Source of the DNA: Heterobasidion occidentale
Taxonomy: Eukaryota > Basidiomycota > Agaricomycetes > Russulales > Bondarzewiaceae
Assembly (NCBI GenBank): GCA_039111635.1
Contig: JBCAQO010000003.1
Location: 3,224,001-3,288,000 of the forward strand
Direction: 5' to 3'
DNA: 64,000 nt
The translations under genes were made by a program, and so were the position numbers. Below are positions 1-11,210 of the stretch, piece by piece; position 1 is the stretch's first letter, and each line of letters opens with the position of its first letter. A model generated the notes under the pieces. The model did not search any database. It was not told the DNA's origin and worked only from the letters and a program-made list of their open reading frames with translations.

Positions 1-900
1 AAAGGACGTTCGGCAGCACTTGGGTCAGTTCGCCCACACTTCACGTACTTACCATGACCACACAGGGGTGTTACGATAGGTGTTTACGAGATCGGAGCCA
101 GTCTTCCGTGTCGGCCGATGTGCTCCGTGAGTCGGTCGGTCCTTATCGCTTATCTTCCCGACCTCCACATGGTCGGTCAAACGCGATTTTGTACCATTAC
201 TTGGCCACCCTGGTCGTACGATACCTCTTCTTTTTTTCATTGGTTCTCCAATGCCTGTTCCGGCTACCTACGCTCGGGCGACGGATCCCGAACGTTCGGG
301 ATTTCGCCATCGCTGATTAACTTTTACCTTGTCACCTTCGGAACCCATATGGACATCTCACCTACCTTCTATCTTCTCTGATCGCTAAGGCTTGGCGCCC
401 ATTCGACATCTACTCTCATTTCTTGTTTAATATTTTACTTAGGGGCTCTGTTTACTATAAAAACCTACATACAACTCTGGAATAAACCAGCCTTCGCACC
501 CCACAGTTCAGAGCTCATCCGCACTCGTCGCAACCATCGAAATCGTCTTCGTCGACTTCCGAAACTTGTCATCCTCGTCGTTCGGCCTCATTTGCGTTCG
601 TACTCGTCTCTTCGCTCGTACCCCCCGTCCTCCCTCGTATATTGTCAGAGTCCCGTGTGGCTCTTGAAGCACGTAGTTGTCGGTCGTGACACTACCTTCT
701 CGTTACCGACCGAATCCCCGACACGACCGACCGAACGTTCGGTCGGTGTTCGGTGCAGTCCCGAAACCGTTCGGGCGCTATAATCTCACACTCCCCGTTG
801 CTTCTCAGTACGCCTTCAATTTCTAAAGTCATCACTAACAATTCCTTGTGTATTAGATACTAGCTCCAGCACCCCTGCATTAGAGGTTGTTTTAGTGTTG
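1..900. other. Left-edge stretch without a recognisable gene
   Basis: No open frame with protein-like composition is seen on either strand. A TATA-like CTATAAAAACC at about 457-467 is followed about 20 bp later by AATAAA, a spacing also found inside LTRs. No second copy or terminal TG...CA pair is visible in the window, so an LTR cannot be called. The sequence is rich in CGTTCGGT-like words. Confidence 0.3.
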
Positions 901-978
901 TGCTCAGCACTTAGAGCCACCTCTAGCGTATCAGCGGATTTCGCTTACAAAGGATCAGCAAAGATCTATGAGAGTGTA

Positions 979-2794
979 TCAGTACTGTGCATCTTCAAGT
1001 ATGGATGGACTCACAATCGGAGGGGGCTCGACACGAGGCACGAGAGATGCTGCGAGAGCTGGAAAGGGAGCGCCAACGACAGGAACACCAACAACAGGAG
1101 CGCCGACAACAGGAGCAACAGAAGCGCCGACGACGGGACCTGTCGTCGACGCTCCTGTCGTAGACACTCCTGTTGTTGATGCTCCTGTCATAGACGCTCC
1201 TGTCGCTGACGCTCCTGTCGTCAGCACTCCCGCCGTTGGTGCTCCTGTCGTCGGCACTTCTGTCATCGGCACTCCTGTTGTTGGCGCTCCCGTCGTCGAC
1301 ACTCCTGGTACAAGATTTTGAACAGGCATCGGTTGTGGGAAAAAGAAAGGGACTTGTGTGGGGCCGGAGGCTTCAGTGAGTGTGATGTTGTCGAGCGGCT
1401 GATCCTCTGACGGTGCGAGCTTGGACTGTTTCGCTGGGCGGTTGCTGCTGTTGTACGCGGGTTGCTTACGCTTGCGAGGAAAGGGCTGACCAGCGACTAC
1501 TATGAGCCCAGCGTCAGCGCGTACGTCGTCATTTGCAGCCTCCAACTTGATTGCACTCTGCTTGGCTTGCAGCAGTTCCCTTCGGCCAGCTTCTCCAAGC
1601 CAAGATGAGTAATAAAGGGTGCCGATGTATAACGACTTCCATCCGTCTTCGCAAAGTCGGAGCAACGGGAATTGTGCCTCCATGTTGGTCCGAAAGAGAG
1701 GGAGAGGTTGTTGGGGAGAATGCTCCACTTGGCAGGAGCAATGCCGTCGTTGAGCCAGGATTGCCAGATGCTTCGCCCGAAGCGACGCATGTCAGTACCT
1801 TCGTGGCCACCAATTGCCTTACCGTCTTCATCTACAATAAAAAGAAGATTCACATTGATACCTTTTGCTGCGCGAGAACCACCCTTCTTGCCAGGTTCTG
1901 TGTCCGGACTTGCGACAATGCGTTTCCTCTCTAGGGCCTCTATCCATGTCCGCTTCTTCCAGTAAAGGTCCGGTGCATCTGTCGTCGTGAGCTGGCGATC
2001 ATGTTGGCCATCGAAACCGTCGTCGTCACCGCTGTCATCGAGGTTGATGATGTTCGGTGCAGGGGTGTTCCGGTGTGATGGGGGAAGCGATAGATTGGAC
2101 CTGACAAACAGCGTGGGACGAGAAAGAGGTTGGGAGGAGGGGCCAGGTGCAGAAGAGGCGATACTGGGAGAGGCGAGCCTGTTTGGATCGGGGGCGGTAG
2201 GTAAAAGCTTTGAGAAAAGAAGCCTGACATCGCGGGCCCCAATGCATGGTCAGTAAATATTTGAAAAGCGGGGAGGAGCTTACTGCATTCCCTCCATCTG
2301 ATGTTTCAGCCGCTGATTCTCCAATTGAAGGGCTGTATAGGCATGGTTGCCCCAATGCATGAGCGCCTGCGCGCTTAAGGAGGTAATCGCTCGTCCTTGC
2401 AGTCCATAGGTAGGATATAATTCCTAAAAAGACTTGTCAACGGTAAAGGAAGGAATACTCATCTCGTTCCATACATCCTGCGGGGTTGCGAACGACGGTA
2501 GTCGAACTCGTTTGACAGCATGTTGAGCATCGGATTGAAGTTGTACTCTGGACCTCGCGCGACTGGTTGGAAAAGGGCCGGTGGTTCTGCTTGATCGAAA
2601 GATTTTGAGCGGCTCGCAAAGGGGAGTGAAGGGAATGAGGTGGATATCGCAGACATTGGCGAATCTTGCGACATAGTAGGAGAGCCGCCAATTCCGAGGC
2701 TGGTGGCTTGAGACTCGATGGAATGCAATGAGGATTGGTCATAGGAGGAGGATAAAATGGGGGGAGAATTTCGAGCACTGCTTGGATTGTACAT
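979..2794 (-). pseudogene. Broken multi-exon gene of unknown function
   Basis: Several stretches on the minus strand read as real protein and can be ordered as exons. The first (2794 to about 2465) is Ser/Pro-rich and starts MYNPSSARNSPP. The second (about 2395-2282) ends in ALQLENQRLKHQMEGM, directly before a GTAAGC donor. A third (about 2230 to 1700) contains NIINLDDSGDDDG, DLYWKKRTWIEALERK and RRFGRSIWQSWLNDG. A last part runs to 979 and contains MEAQFPLLRLCEDGWK. Between LNDGIAPAKWSILPNN and FRTNMEAQ the frame changes by one base near 1700, so the gene is broken or the sequence has an error there. The C-terminus is swollen by 15-bp repeats encoding STTGA-like pentapeptides. I recall similar proteins in Agaricomycetes but know no function. 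Exon borders are approximate. Confidence 0.45.
1073..1312. repeat. 15-bp coding minisatellite
   Basis: About 16 imperfect tandem copies of a 15-bp unit related to GACGCTCCTGTCGTC. The unit is a multiple of three, so it stays open in more than one frame: Pro-Val-Val-Asp-Ala on plus, Ser-Thr-Thr-Gly-Ala on minus. It forms the C-terminal part of the broken minus-strand gene. Confidence 0.75.
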
Positions 2795-2879
2795 GTTGCG
2801 TGCTTGCGACAGTCAACGGTCGATGTCGAAGTAGAGGCTGCTAGAGCTTGTTCAACTTGTGCGCGCGACGCGTAGTAGA

Positions 2880-4835
2880 TGTCACGTGATGTAGTTGGAC
2901 ACTGCGCGCACCCACACTGTCGCCTTCGCCTCTGCCTCTGCCTCTGCCTCCGCCTCCAGACCGCCCAGTGCCCAGTGCCCTTGCATCTAGTCGCTCGCAT
3001 CGCGCTCGCACACGGACAGCATATGCACACGCACACACACACGCACACGCACATTCGCATGCGCACGCAGCCCAACGCCCGCTATTGCTATCGCCCGCAC
3101 CGCTCACACCGCCGCCTCCGCCTCCGCCTCCATACCGCCGACCGCCCATGCATCCAGCGCCCACACCGCACACGCGCACGCACGGGTGGCACAGGCACAC
3201 AGACATGCGCATGCACACGCAGCGCGCCGCCCACTGTCGCCATCGCCCACACCGCCCACACCGCCGCCTCCGCCTCCATACCACCGACCGCCTTTGCGTC
3301 CAGTCGCCCGCACTGCACACGTGCACGCCCTCGCACGCGCACGCAGCCCGCATCCCATTCCTTCTGTCACCCGCACTGCACACACGCACGCCTCCGCCGC
3401 CGCCTCCAAGCCGCCCACCGCCCTTGCACCCAGTCGCCCGCACTGCACACGCACACGCACACGCATACGCACGCGCACGCACACGCAGCCCACTGCCCAC
3501 TCTTTCTGTTGACCGTACCGCGCACACGCACGCCCCCGCCTCCGCCTCCATACCGCGTTCGCACACGCCTCCTGCCCCCCTCATCGCGCACTCGCATGCG
3601 CACGCAGCCCTCCGCCCTTGCTGTCGCCTGCACCGCACACGCGCACGTTGTCGCCGCCGCCTCTGGACCGCCCTTGCGTCCAGTCTCTCGCACCGCGCAC
3701 GGAGCCCGCAGCCCACTCCTTCTGTCGCCCGCGCCGCGCACACGCACGCCTCCGCCTCCGCCTCCATACACGCCTCCTGCCCCCCTCATCACGCACTCGC
3801 ACGCAGCCCTCCGCCCTTGCTGTCGCCCGCACTGCACACGCGCACGTCGCCACCGCTGACTCCGGACCGCCCTTGCGTCCAGTCGCTCGCACCGCACACG
3901 CCGCCCGCCGCCCATTCCTTTTGTTGCCCGCACCACGCACACGCACGCCTCCGCCGCTGCCTCTAAGCCACCCACCGCCCTTGTGCCCAGTCGCCCGCAC
4001 TGCACACGCTCACGCACACGCGCACGCACACACACGCACACAGACCGCCGCCCACTCCTTCTGTCGACCGCACCGCACACACGCACGCCTCCGCCTCTGC
4101 CTCCATACCGCGTTCGCACACGCCTCCTGCCCCACTCGTCACGCACGCGCACGCGCACGCAACCCTCCGCCCTCGCTGTCGCCCGCACTGCACACGCGCA
4201 CGTCGTCGTCGCCGCCTCTGGACCGCCCTTGCATCCAGTCGCTCGCCCCGCGCACGGAGCCCGCAGCCCACTCCTTCTGTCGCCCGCGCCGCGCACGCGC
4301 ACGCCTCCGCCTCCGCCTCCATGCATGCCTCCTGCTCCCCACATCACGCGCACGCACGCAGCCCTCCGCCCTTGCTGTCGCTCGCACTGCACACGCGCAC
4401 GTCGCCGCCGCCGACTCCGGACCGCCCTTGCGTCCAGTCGCTCGCACCGCGCACGCAGCCCGCCACGCACCCCTACTGTCGCCCACACCGCGTACACACA
4501 CGCCGCCTCTGCTGTCCGAACCACACACAGCCCGCCGCCTACCGCCTCTGCCTCCGGACCGCGTTCGCGCCCGCATCGTGCACGCCGCCGACTGCGCCTC
4601 CGCCTCCGGACCACCCACCTCCCGTCATCTCTGCTGCCCGCACCGCACGCGCGCACGCCGCCGACTACACCGCGCACGCGCACACTGCCTGTGCTGTCGA
4701 AACCACACACAGCCCGCTGCCTCTGCTTCCGGACCGCGTTCGCGCACGCCGCCGACTGCGCCTCCGCCTCCGGACCGCCCACCTCCCGCGATCTCTGCTG
4801 CCCGCACCGCATGCGCGCACGCCGCCGCTCCCATA
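2880..4835. repeat. GC-rich satellite/minisatellite block
   Basis: Almost 2 kb is built from CGCCTCCGCCTC-like, CGCCCGCACCGCACACGCGCACG-like and CACACGCACA-like words. A higher-order unit of roughly 200 bp is visible: CCCTCCGCCCT(T/C)GCTGTCGC recurs near 3608, 3819, 4161 and 4361. It opens with a (CA)n-rich tract near 3020-3060. Long open frames exist on all frames of both strands, but they encode only Arg/His/Thr/Pro or Cys/Arg/Ala/Gly repeats. That is what a stop-poor GC-rich repeat gives, so I treat them as non-coding. Confidence 0.85.
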
Positions 4836-5170
4836 TACCTTATTTCATACTTAATGTTACTATACCCGTGCTATTGATTCATCTGACTTGAATAAATTCA
4901 TTCAAAAATCTTGTTCTCATTCAAAAAAGCGACTTAGGCAAAAAAGATTGAAACAGGCAATCTAGAAGTGTCGTGACAAATTTTGACTGTGTTTCATGAC
5001 TTCAGCATTTCCGGTGTTTGCGAAAGACAGCAAAAGGCTATACAAATGTCCATGATTTCACGTTTCTCACAGCATTTTCAGTATTAATAATCTGATCTAA
5101 TTGCTGTGAATCGATCTGCCTATATATGCCTATATTTCCCTCGATCTCCCTCGACCGACTTTTGACTGGG

Positions 5171-5626
5171 CTTCAGCATGTGAGCAGTCATTCAAACCAT
5201 TCCCGATCCCCTTGACCATTCCACCATATGGTCCAATAATTATAGGAGAGGTACATAGAATATATAGAGCTTTTACCGCCTTTGAAGCGTTTTTTTTCAC
5301 AAGTCAACCTTGCTCTGCCACAACCTAAAACATCTGCATTTCACTTTTTGGGACATCTTTCTGAGGAACAGTGACCCTATCATGTGCCATTCAGATGAGG
5401 CAGCCTTTCAGTATACTCACAGGACCTTGTCTGCATAGGAAGTGCCCAAAAGGCGAAAATACAGATGCCTCAGGTTGTGGCAGAGCAAGGCTGACTTGTG
5501 AAAAAAACGCTTCAAAGGCGGTAAAAGCTCTATATATTTTATGTACCTCTGCTATAATTATTAGACCATATGGTCGAGTGGTCAAGAAGATCGGGAATCG
5601 TTTAATTGACTGGTCACATGCTGAAG
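5171..5626. repeat. Imperfect inverted repeat (~185-bp arms)
   Basis: The left arm (5171 to about 5355) and right arm (about 5440 to 5626) are reverse complements with scattered mismatches. Landmarks include the GCTTTTACCGCCTTTGAAGC block, the CAAGTCAxCCTTGCTCTGCC block and the ACCATATGGT palindrome. A spacer of about 85 bp separates them. The arms look like two copies of one tRNA-derived unit inserted head to head; only the right copy keeps the B-box end. Confidence 0.7.
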
Positions 5627-5654
5627 ACCTAGGGTTCGAGTCTATCCGGTGGCA
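5564..5654 (+). tRNA. tRNA-Ser-like sequence, probably a tRNA-derived SINE head or tRNA pseudogene
   Basis: TGGTCGAGTGG at 5571-5581 matches the Pol III A box at 10 of 11 positions. GGTTCGAGTCT at 5633-5643 matches the B box at 10 of 11. Their 62-bp spacing fits a class II (Ser/Leu) tRNA with a long variable arm. A TTTT run about 15-20 bp downstream could end Pol III transcription. The acceptor, anticodon and T stems contain mismatches when folded by eye, so a functional tRNA is unlikely. The diverged inverted copy upstream favours a SINE-like repeat. Confidence 0.4.
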
Positions 5655-5874
5655 GATTTGGAATAGCCTTTTAATTTTAATTTTATGTAATTCATTTAGT
5701 ACCCGCCCTTGTTGAACTTGTTCGGGCTAGCTTGTGTTCGAGCTTGTAGTATCTTATATACTCCTTAGACCCTCACTTGTAAAATGAGACCTAGACAATG
5801 GGACTTGGGCAAGCTGTTGTCTTGACAAACTTGCTAACATTACTACACTTGTAGAAGCCTTGTAAGTGTCCTAT

Positions 5875-5998
5875 ATTGGTTTCTAAGGAAAGGAAAGCAT
5901 GACCTGACCCTAGAATGAGGTCTATGGACGACATGAGCTCGCAGTCTCCTCACTTAGACATTCTATTCCTTCCGGTCATCCTGTCTGCTGCCTCTGTG
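5875..5998 (+). repeat. A1 direct repeat of the DIRS/Ngaro-like element
   Basis: This 124-bp segment from ATTGGTTTCTAAGG to GCCTCTGTG has the same length as 11211-11334 and differs at one clearly seen position (T/C in AGGTCTAxGG). It lies about 140 bp before the gag start. Confidence 0.8.
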
Positions 5999-6135
5999 GC
6001 ACACTTTCTAACACAGCTCTTTCCTTGGCTCTCTATCTCTCTTGCCTCAAAATCAATCAATCTTGAGTTCTTCTTCTCATCATCCACACCAATCTTTACC
6101 CCCTTCTATTTTTCTGCCCTTTTACATCTCTCTGC

Positions 6136-7771
6136 ATGCCTCATCTACCTTTCGATCCGAATTTGCTAGTCTGCCCCGATTATGCCTCACCGGATTTCGA
6201 GGAAACCCGTAACCTCTCCCGCTTCCCAGACGAAGATCTCGCCGCCACCGCTCAGCGTCTGGTTGCGATATGGACGGCGGGCAACACGCGCGATCGCCAA
6301 GCATGGACCGCTCAAGTCACGGCTGACACGCAAGCTGCTGCCGACGAAGAACGCGTCCGCCTCGAACAAGCGGAAGCGGACCGCGCAGATGTTGAAAAAG
6401 AGTTAGACAAGAAAAAACCGAAACTCTTACCTTTGAACAAGGCCGGTATGCCCTTGATTCTCCCCGTGCATTGCTCCCCATATGCTTTCCACAAACTAGA
6501 GCTCCTCGACTACGTCGAACTCTATTATTTTACACCCGAAGGGTGCCATGAAGGTCGCGAGTCGTACAGATCACTTGCGGACGACACTTTCACACTCGCT
6601 CGCTCCGACGATGGTCTAACCCTGCGCTCCGCCTCGACATCTCGCCCTTCGCGGAAAGTCATCCCGGATGCAGATCTCACCTGGGAACAGTTCACCTCTG
6701 CCAGGAGCATCTATATTGACGAAATCCAGTGCGCAAAATGGCCTGTAGCCTTGACGGAGCAAACGGTCGACTTCCTCTTTGCTCTGGAGCGGCACCCTAC
6801 GGCTCATATCCTTGACTACGGCAAAACAGTCATGCTGCGCGTCCAATCGTATGTCCGGCGCCTGTGGCACACCCAGCTGAAGACTGCCGAAAATTTCAAC
6901 ATCTCGGTCATCAATGATGCCGTGGTCACTCGCATCAGCGAGGAGTATCTCCACGCGCGCCAATACGCGACCATCCTGCGGTACGCGTCCTGTTCCTGTT
7001 CCCCTCGTGGCTATTCGCTTATTCCTTCCCTCCCTCCCTTCCCTTTTTCTCTCCCATTCCCGTACCACTTCTCTTCTCTGTCTCTCATTGCCACTCCTCC
7101 CGCGCACCGCGCCCGCCATCTCGTGCATTGCACTCGCCATCACAACCCTCCCCGCCATACCTTTTGGTGCACCGCACCCGCCATTGCATTCGCATCGCCC
7201 ACCACGGGCCGCCACGGAATATGTTCCCTCCTCCGCCATTTCCCGCGCACCGCGTGACACCGGTTGGCCCCCCCTTTTCTCCAGCCAAGAATCTCGCCTC
7301 CCCGACTTCCGCTATCCTACCGATCGCCACCCTCGCTACAACTCCCCCGCTTTCTCCTCTAAGCGGCGTCGCTCTCCCTCCCCCCCCCCTCCAGTCCCCT
7401 CCGCTCGTGAACCCCCTTCTTTCTCACGCGAGCCTCCTCATCAACGCCGCCGCCTCTCCAACCCACCTCCCTATCGTTCTTTTCAACGGGGCACCGAACC
7501 CCCCACCCCAATTGTCTGCGCCTTTTGTCTTGGATGTCACAACCACGACCTCGCTCGGTGTCGTTCCCCCACTCTCTGGAACGGGACCCCCGTTCGCTCC
7601 CTACGCAACGCGAAGGGCCGCATCACGTACCCCAACGGAACCGAGATATGCATTGATTGGCAGCGCCCAGACGGCTGCCGTGCCACTACCCATGCCCACA
7701 AACATGAATGTTCGGGGTGCGGCAGTCGAGACCACGGTGCTCACTCGTGCCGTCTGGCTCAGGTCCTCTAG
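6136..7771 (+). CDS. Gag-like protein of the DIRS/Ngaro-like element (two exons)
   Basis: Exon 1 (6136-6980) starts MPHLPFDPNLL and has a charged coiled-coil-like stretch around residues 70-100 (EERVRLEQAEADRADVEKEL). I infer an intron at 6981-7284 (GTACGC...CCAG, very pyrimidine-rich). Joining 845 nt to exon 2 (487 nt) gives a whole number of codons, 443 residues. The exon 2 frame then reads a Pro/Arg/Ser-rich linker followed by Cys/His clusters (CAFCLGCHNHDLARC and CSGCGSRDHGAHSC), which are probable zinc-binding modules. Such proteins precede RT in basidiomycete DIRS-like elements. The intron is inferred; without it the frame stops at 7257 in low-complexity sequence. Confidence 0.6.
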
Positions 7772-9617
7772 GCCTCTCACTCCGTATCATCCTCAGGCAT
7801 GGTTGCGTCTTCTCCGTTCTGCTTCCTTACTATCCAAATACCCTAATCTTTATCAGAGCCTCCTTCATGGTTTCCATCTAGGCATTCCTCCCATTCTATA
7901 CACTAATGCTCCTCCAAATAGTCCCTCCATTATTTCACTCTCTTCCGAATTTTGCTCTATTATTGACTCTGAATTTTCGAAGCACCGATATCTCGGCCCT
8001 TTCACACGCGCTACGCTAGAATCCCTTATTGGTCCTTTTCAGACTTCACCCCTTTCCCTTGTACCGAAACCTCACAAACCTTCTTCCTTCCGCCTTGTTC
8101 AGAACTTTTCCTTCCCATACGCTACGAGCCTCACTCATGCATCCATCAATTCATACATCTCTTCTGATAATTATCCTTGCACGTGGGGCACCTTTGCCAT
8201 CTTTTCTTTCCTAACATGGCATCTCCCTCCAGGCACGCAGGCAGCTGTCCGTGATGTCGCAGAAGCATTCCGCACCATTCCGCTGCACCCATCCCAGTGG
8301 CCCGGCACCGTCGTACGTCTATCTGGCAACGACTCCTTTGCGATTGACACCAATGCCGCCTTTGGCACGGGCTCTACCCCGGGCATATATGGCAACCTCG
8401 AAGATGCTGGGGTCGACATTCTGCGTTCTGTCGGTCTCGGCCCCATCTCCAAGTGGGCCGATGACCATGTCTTCTTCCGCATGCTTCGGGAACACCTCAC
8501 GGCGTACAATCGTCAGCGAACCGCCTGGCGCCGTCATGTTGTTGCAAACGGTGGATGCCAGCGTTCAGGCGGCCGCATATGGTATAATGGTCCGCTCCTC
8601 CCTGACGGCTCTCATGCAGAATTTGAGGACGACATGTGTTCTTCGGTCCGGGATCTCTCTACCCGATCTCCGCGCTCTCCGGAAGATGCCCGCTACACTT
8701 CCAACCTTACCGACGTTGACTTCGTCACCGCTCAGCTGGGCATACCCTGGCAAGCTGAGAAAGACATACACTTCAGTCATGAGTTTCCTTTCACTGGTTA
8801 CCTCTGGAACCTCAAATCGCGCACTGTGACTATCTTAGATACCAAACGCGAGAAATATCACCGGGCACTCACCGAATGGAAGACCTCTCGCGTCCACGCT
8901 CTATTAGAAGTCCAGAAGCTGTACGGTAAACTCCTTCACGCTTCTTCGGTAATACCCGAAGGATGCGCGTACCTCACTGGCCTCGAGGCTATGCTCTCGC
9001 TTTTCCACGACGAGCCCTTCAAGCCTCGGACCCCCCCTCGACACACCCCGGAAGAGATCTCCTGGTGGCTCAACAAGCTCTCTTGCCATGTCCAACCCCG
9101 ACCCATCCCAGGTCCTCATACAATTGCGGATCTCGACGCTTTTTCAGACGCCAGCTCAGGCGTCGGCATCGGAATCGTCATTGGATCCCACTGGCGGGCA
9201 TGGACGCTCCTCCCAGGATGGCGCGCGGACGGACGCGATATTGGCTGGGCCGAGGCGGTGGGTTTCGAACTCCTCGTTCGCACCTTTCTTGTCCTCCACC
9301 CCTCCTCCCCCGACGACCATCATTTCCTCGTCTACGGCGACAACAAGGGTGTTGTCGAGGGCTGGTGGAATGGCCACAGCCGCAACAGGCACGTCAACAT
9401 TGTCTTCCGACGAATACACACCCTCCTCAAGGAACGAGGGGTGGTCGCCCACACCTGCTACGTCCCTAGTGCGCGCAATCCGGCGGATGCACCTTCCAGA
9501 GGCATCTACACCTCCTGGGACCAACTCCTCCCTCCCGTCCCCCTCCCCGACAACCTACATTCCTTCCTTGCACCCGTCAAACCGCCCCGCCCCCTACTTG
9601 GTTCCCTCTCGCGTTAG
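7743..9617 (+). CDS. Reverse transcriptase-RNase H of the DIRS/Ngaro-like element
   Basis: The frame is open from 7128, but protein-like sequence begins only where it leaves the gag frame, near 7743. RT motifs are visible: LVPKPHKPSSFRLVQNFS, then VRDVAEAFRTIPLHPSQW, then FGTGSTPGIYG, and the catalytic box as WADDHVFF (W-A-D-D where most retroelements have Y-x-D-D). RNase H follows with DAFSDASSGVGIGIVIG, the acidic GDNKGVVEGWW and PSARNPADAPSRG. The gag stop at 7771 overlaps the start of this frame in another register, so RT needs a frameshift, a spliced RNA or reinitiation. No disabling lesion was seen. Confidence 0.75.
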   Translation, partial: TRAVWLRSSRPLTPYHPQAWLRLLRSASLLSKYPNLYQSLLHGFHLGIPPILYTNAPPNSPSIISLSSEFCSIIDSEFSKHRYLGPFTRATLESLIGPFQTSPLSLVPKPHKPSSFRLVQNFSFPYATSLTHASINSYISSDNYPCTWGTFAIFSFLTWHLPPGTQAAVRDVAEAFRTIPLHPSQWPGTVVRLSGNDSFAIDTNAAFGTGSTPGIYGNLEDAGVDILRSVGLGPISKWADDHVFFRMLREHLTAYNRQRTAWRRHVVANGGCQRSGGRIWYNGPLLPDGSHAEFEDDMCSSVRDLSTRSPRSPEDARYTSNLTDVDFVTAQLGIPWQAEKDIHFSHEFPFTGYLWNLKSRTVTILDTKREKYHRALTEWKTSRVHALLEVQKLYGKLLHASSVIPEGCAYLTGLEAMLSLFHDEPFKPRTPPRHTPEEISWWLNKLSCHVQPRPIPGPHTIADLDAFSDASSGVGIGIVIGSHWRAWTLLPGWRADGRDIGWAEAVGFELLVRTFLVLHPSSPDDHHFLVYGDNKGVVEGWWNGHSRNRHVNIVFRRIHTLLKERGVVAHTCYVPSARNPADAPSRGIYTSWDQLLPPVPLPDNLHSFLAPVKPPRPLLGSLSR

Positions 9618-9618
9618 A

Positions 9619-10920
9619 CCTTCGCAAGCGACCCTCGCTCGCTCTGTCTACACGCCTGCGGCGGCTACCTCAACGCGTGAGGCACTCACACCCATCGGTC
9701 CCTCCTCGGGCCCCTCAAACGCAGCAACACCCATTCCCCCCCTTCCATGGCAGCGCTTCGACGCTCCACTTCCGCTACCGCCTCCTAATACCCACCCACC
9801 GCGTCCATATCCTGCAGGGCTACAGCTCACCCCCTCCATACTTCGCCCTCATTGTCACGCCCAGGACCGCTTAATTAGATGGCTCCCTCCATTTGCTCGT
9901 ACTTCTGATCCTCGCGCGTTTGACCATGCCCGTACCGAACGTGTCATGCTGCACGGGTGGAAGTCCTCAACTCTTGAGATGTACGGGTCTGGGCTCCTGA
10001 TATACCATGTCGTGTGCGACGTCAAGTGTGTTCCTGAGCTCCATCGCGCTCCTGTATCCACCCCCCTAATTCAATCTTTCATATCTGCCCTCGCGGGCTC
10101 CTACTCGGCCAGCACAATTAACAACTACTACGCAGGCATCCGTGCCTGGCATTTGATCCATGGCCTTCCATGGACCCACGACACAGCCCTTATTTCAATC
10201 ACTCTGCGTGGCGCCGCTGACCTCGCACCTCCCTCATCGACAAAAGTGAAGCGCGCGCCATATACAGTCGAGTACCTCCTCGATGTACGCCAACACCTGA
10301 CGCTCGACAACTCACTTCACGCTGCGGCCTGGGCATGCGCTACTTCTCTTTTCTACGGTGTTGCTCGAGTTGGGGAACTCACAGTCGACAAGCTCTCTGC
10401 CTTCGACCCCACCACCCATGTCTGCCGGGCCAATGTTTGATCTGTCGTTCGCGACGGCCTGCCTTGCACCGCCATCTTTGTACCACAAACGAAGACCTCT
10501 GACAACGGCCAAGAGATCTACTGGTCCCCCGAACCGAATCTCACGGACCCAGATGCGGCGCTCCGTCACCACCTTTCCCTCAACTCTCCAGCAGACGATG
10601 AACATCTTTTCACGCACACTGTCAAGAACAAACGCCGGGCCCTCACTCACGTTGCATTTCTCAGGTGCATAGGGGCCGCCGCTGCACGCGCCGGCCGGCC
10701 TCCCCTCCAGGGTCATGGTTTTCGCATAGGCGGAACTCTCGAATATCTCCTTCGAGGTATTCCTTTCGATGCCGTTCGCGTAAAAGGACGGTGGGCCAGT
10801 GACGCCTTCCAACTTTACCTCCGCCATCACGCAGAAGTCATGACCCTTCACATCGAGGCCCACCCTTCCGTGCATCGCAACTTTGTACGTTATACAATGC
10901 CATCAGATTCTTCTTCGTAA
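9619..10920 (+). pseudogene. Tyrosine recombinase of the DIRS/Ngaro-like element, interrupted by one TGA
   Basis: This is the third frame of the element, following RT directly. The N-terminal core-binding region includes ISALAGSYSASTINNYYAGIRAW. The catalytic region has the first Arg in YGVARVGELTV, the HxxR box in GHGFRIGG, and a candidate Tyr nucleophile in RWASDAFQLYLRHH. This is the R...HxxR...Y pattern of phage-integrase-type recombinases, which insert the cDNA circle without target duplication. An in-frame TGA at 10438-10440 separates the first Arg from HxxR, and the frame continues open to 10920. The stop is one CGA-to-TGA transition at a CpG, so it may be recent, deamination-derived, or an error. 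Confidence 0.75.
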
Positions 10921-11210
10921 GGTCAGTTCGCCACTCCTAGTCTTCGGGAATTCAGCCAAGCCCCTAATGCGTCGTTGCTCTCCTACGTAGCCGGGTATCG
11001 CTGCTTGCCTGCCTTCCTCTTTAGTTAGGTGTCGGAACCCCTGCGGGCTTCTCCCTCCTTATTGCACTCTCATTTGTCACTCGCATGTATCTACTTTGAA
11101 TTGTTTGTTTGGTCTACCAATCCATGTCTTTGCCACGTCTCACAGTTTTACAGGAATCAATGGCTTCGCATTGATCCTGTCATTTCCTATGCGAGCGGCA
11201 GAGTCTATAG

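Noticed and set aside
968..1321. Plus-strand frame with Pro-Val-Val-Asp repeats as a separate gene
   Set aside because: It is the complement of the 15-bp minisatellite in the minus-strand gene and has no coding-like sequence outside the repeat.
2841..4891. Several open frames of 300-480 codons on both strands in the GC-rich block
   Set aside because: All consist of the same repeat translated in different frames and have no protein-like composition; stop scarcity follows from base composition.
5564..5654. Functional tRNA-Ser gene
   Set aside because: A and B boxes fit, but acceptor, anticodon and T stems contain several mismatches.
7128..7742. N-terminal 205 codons of the RT frame as a true RT extension
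   Set aside because: This part overlaps the gag intron and exon 2 in another register and is low-complexity Pro/Ser sequence; protein-like RT begins only after the gag stop.
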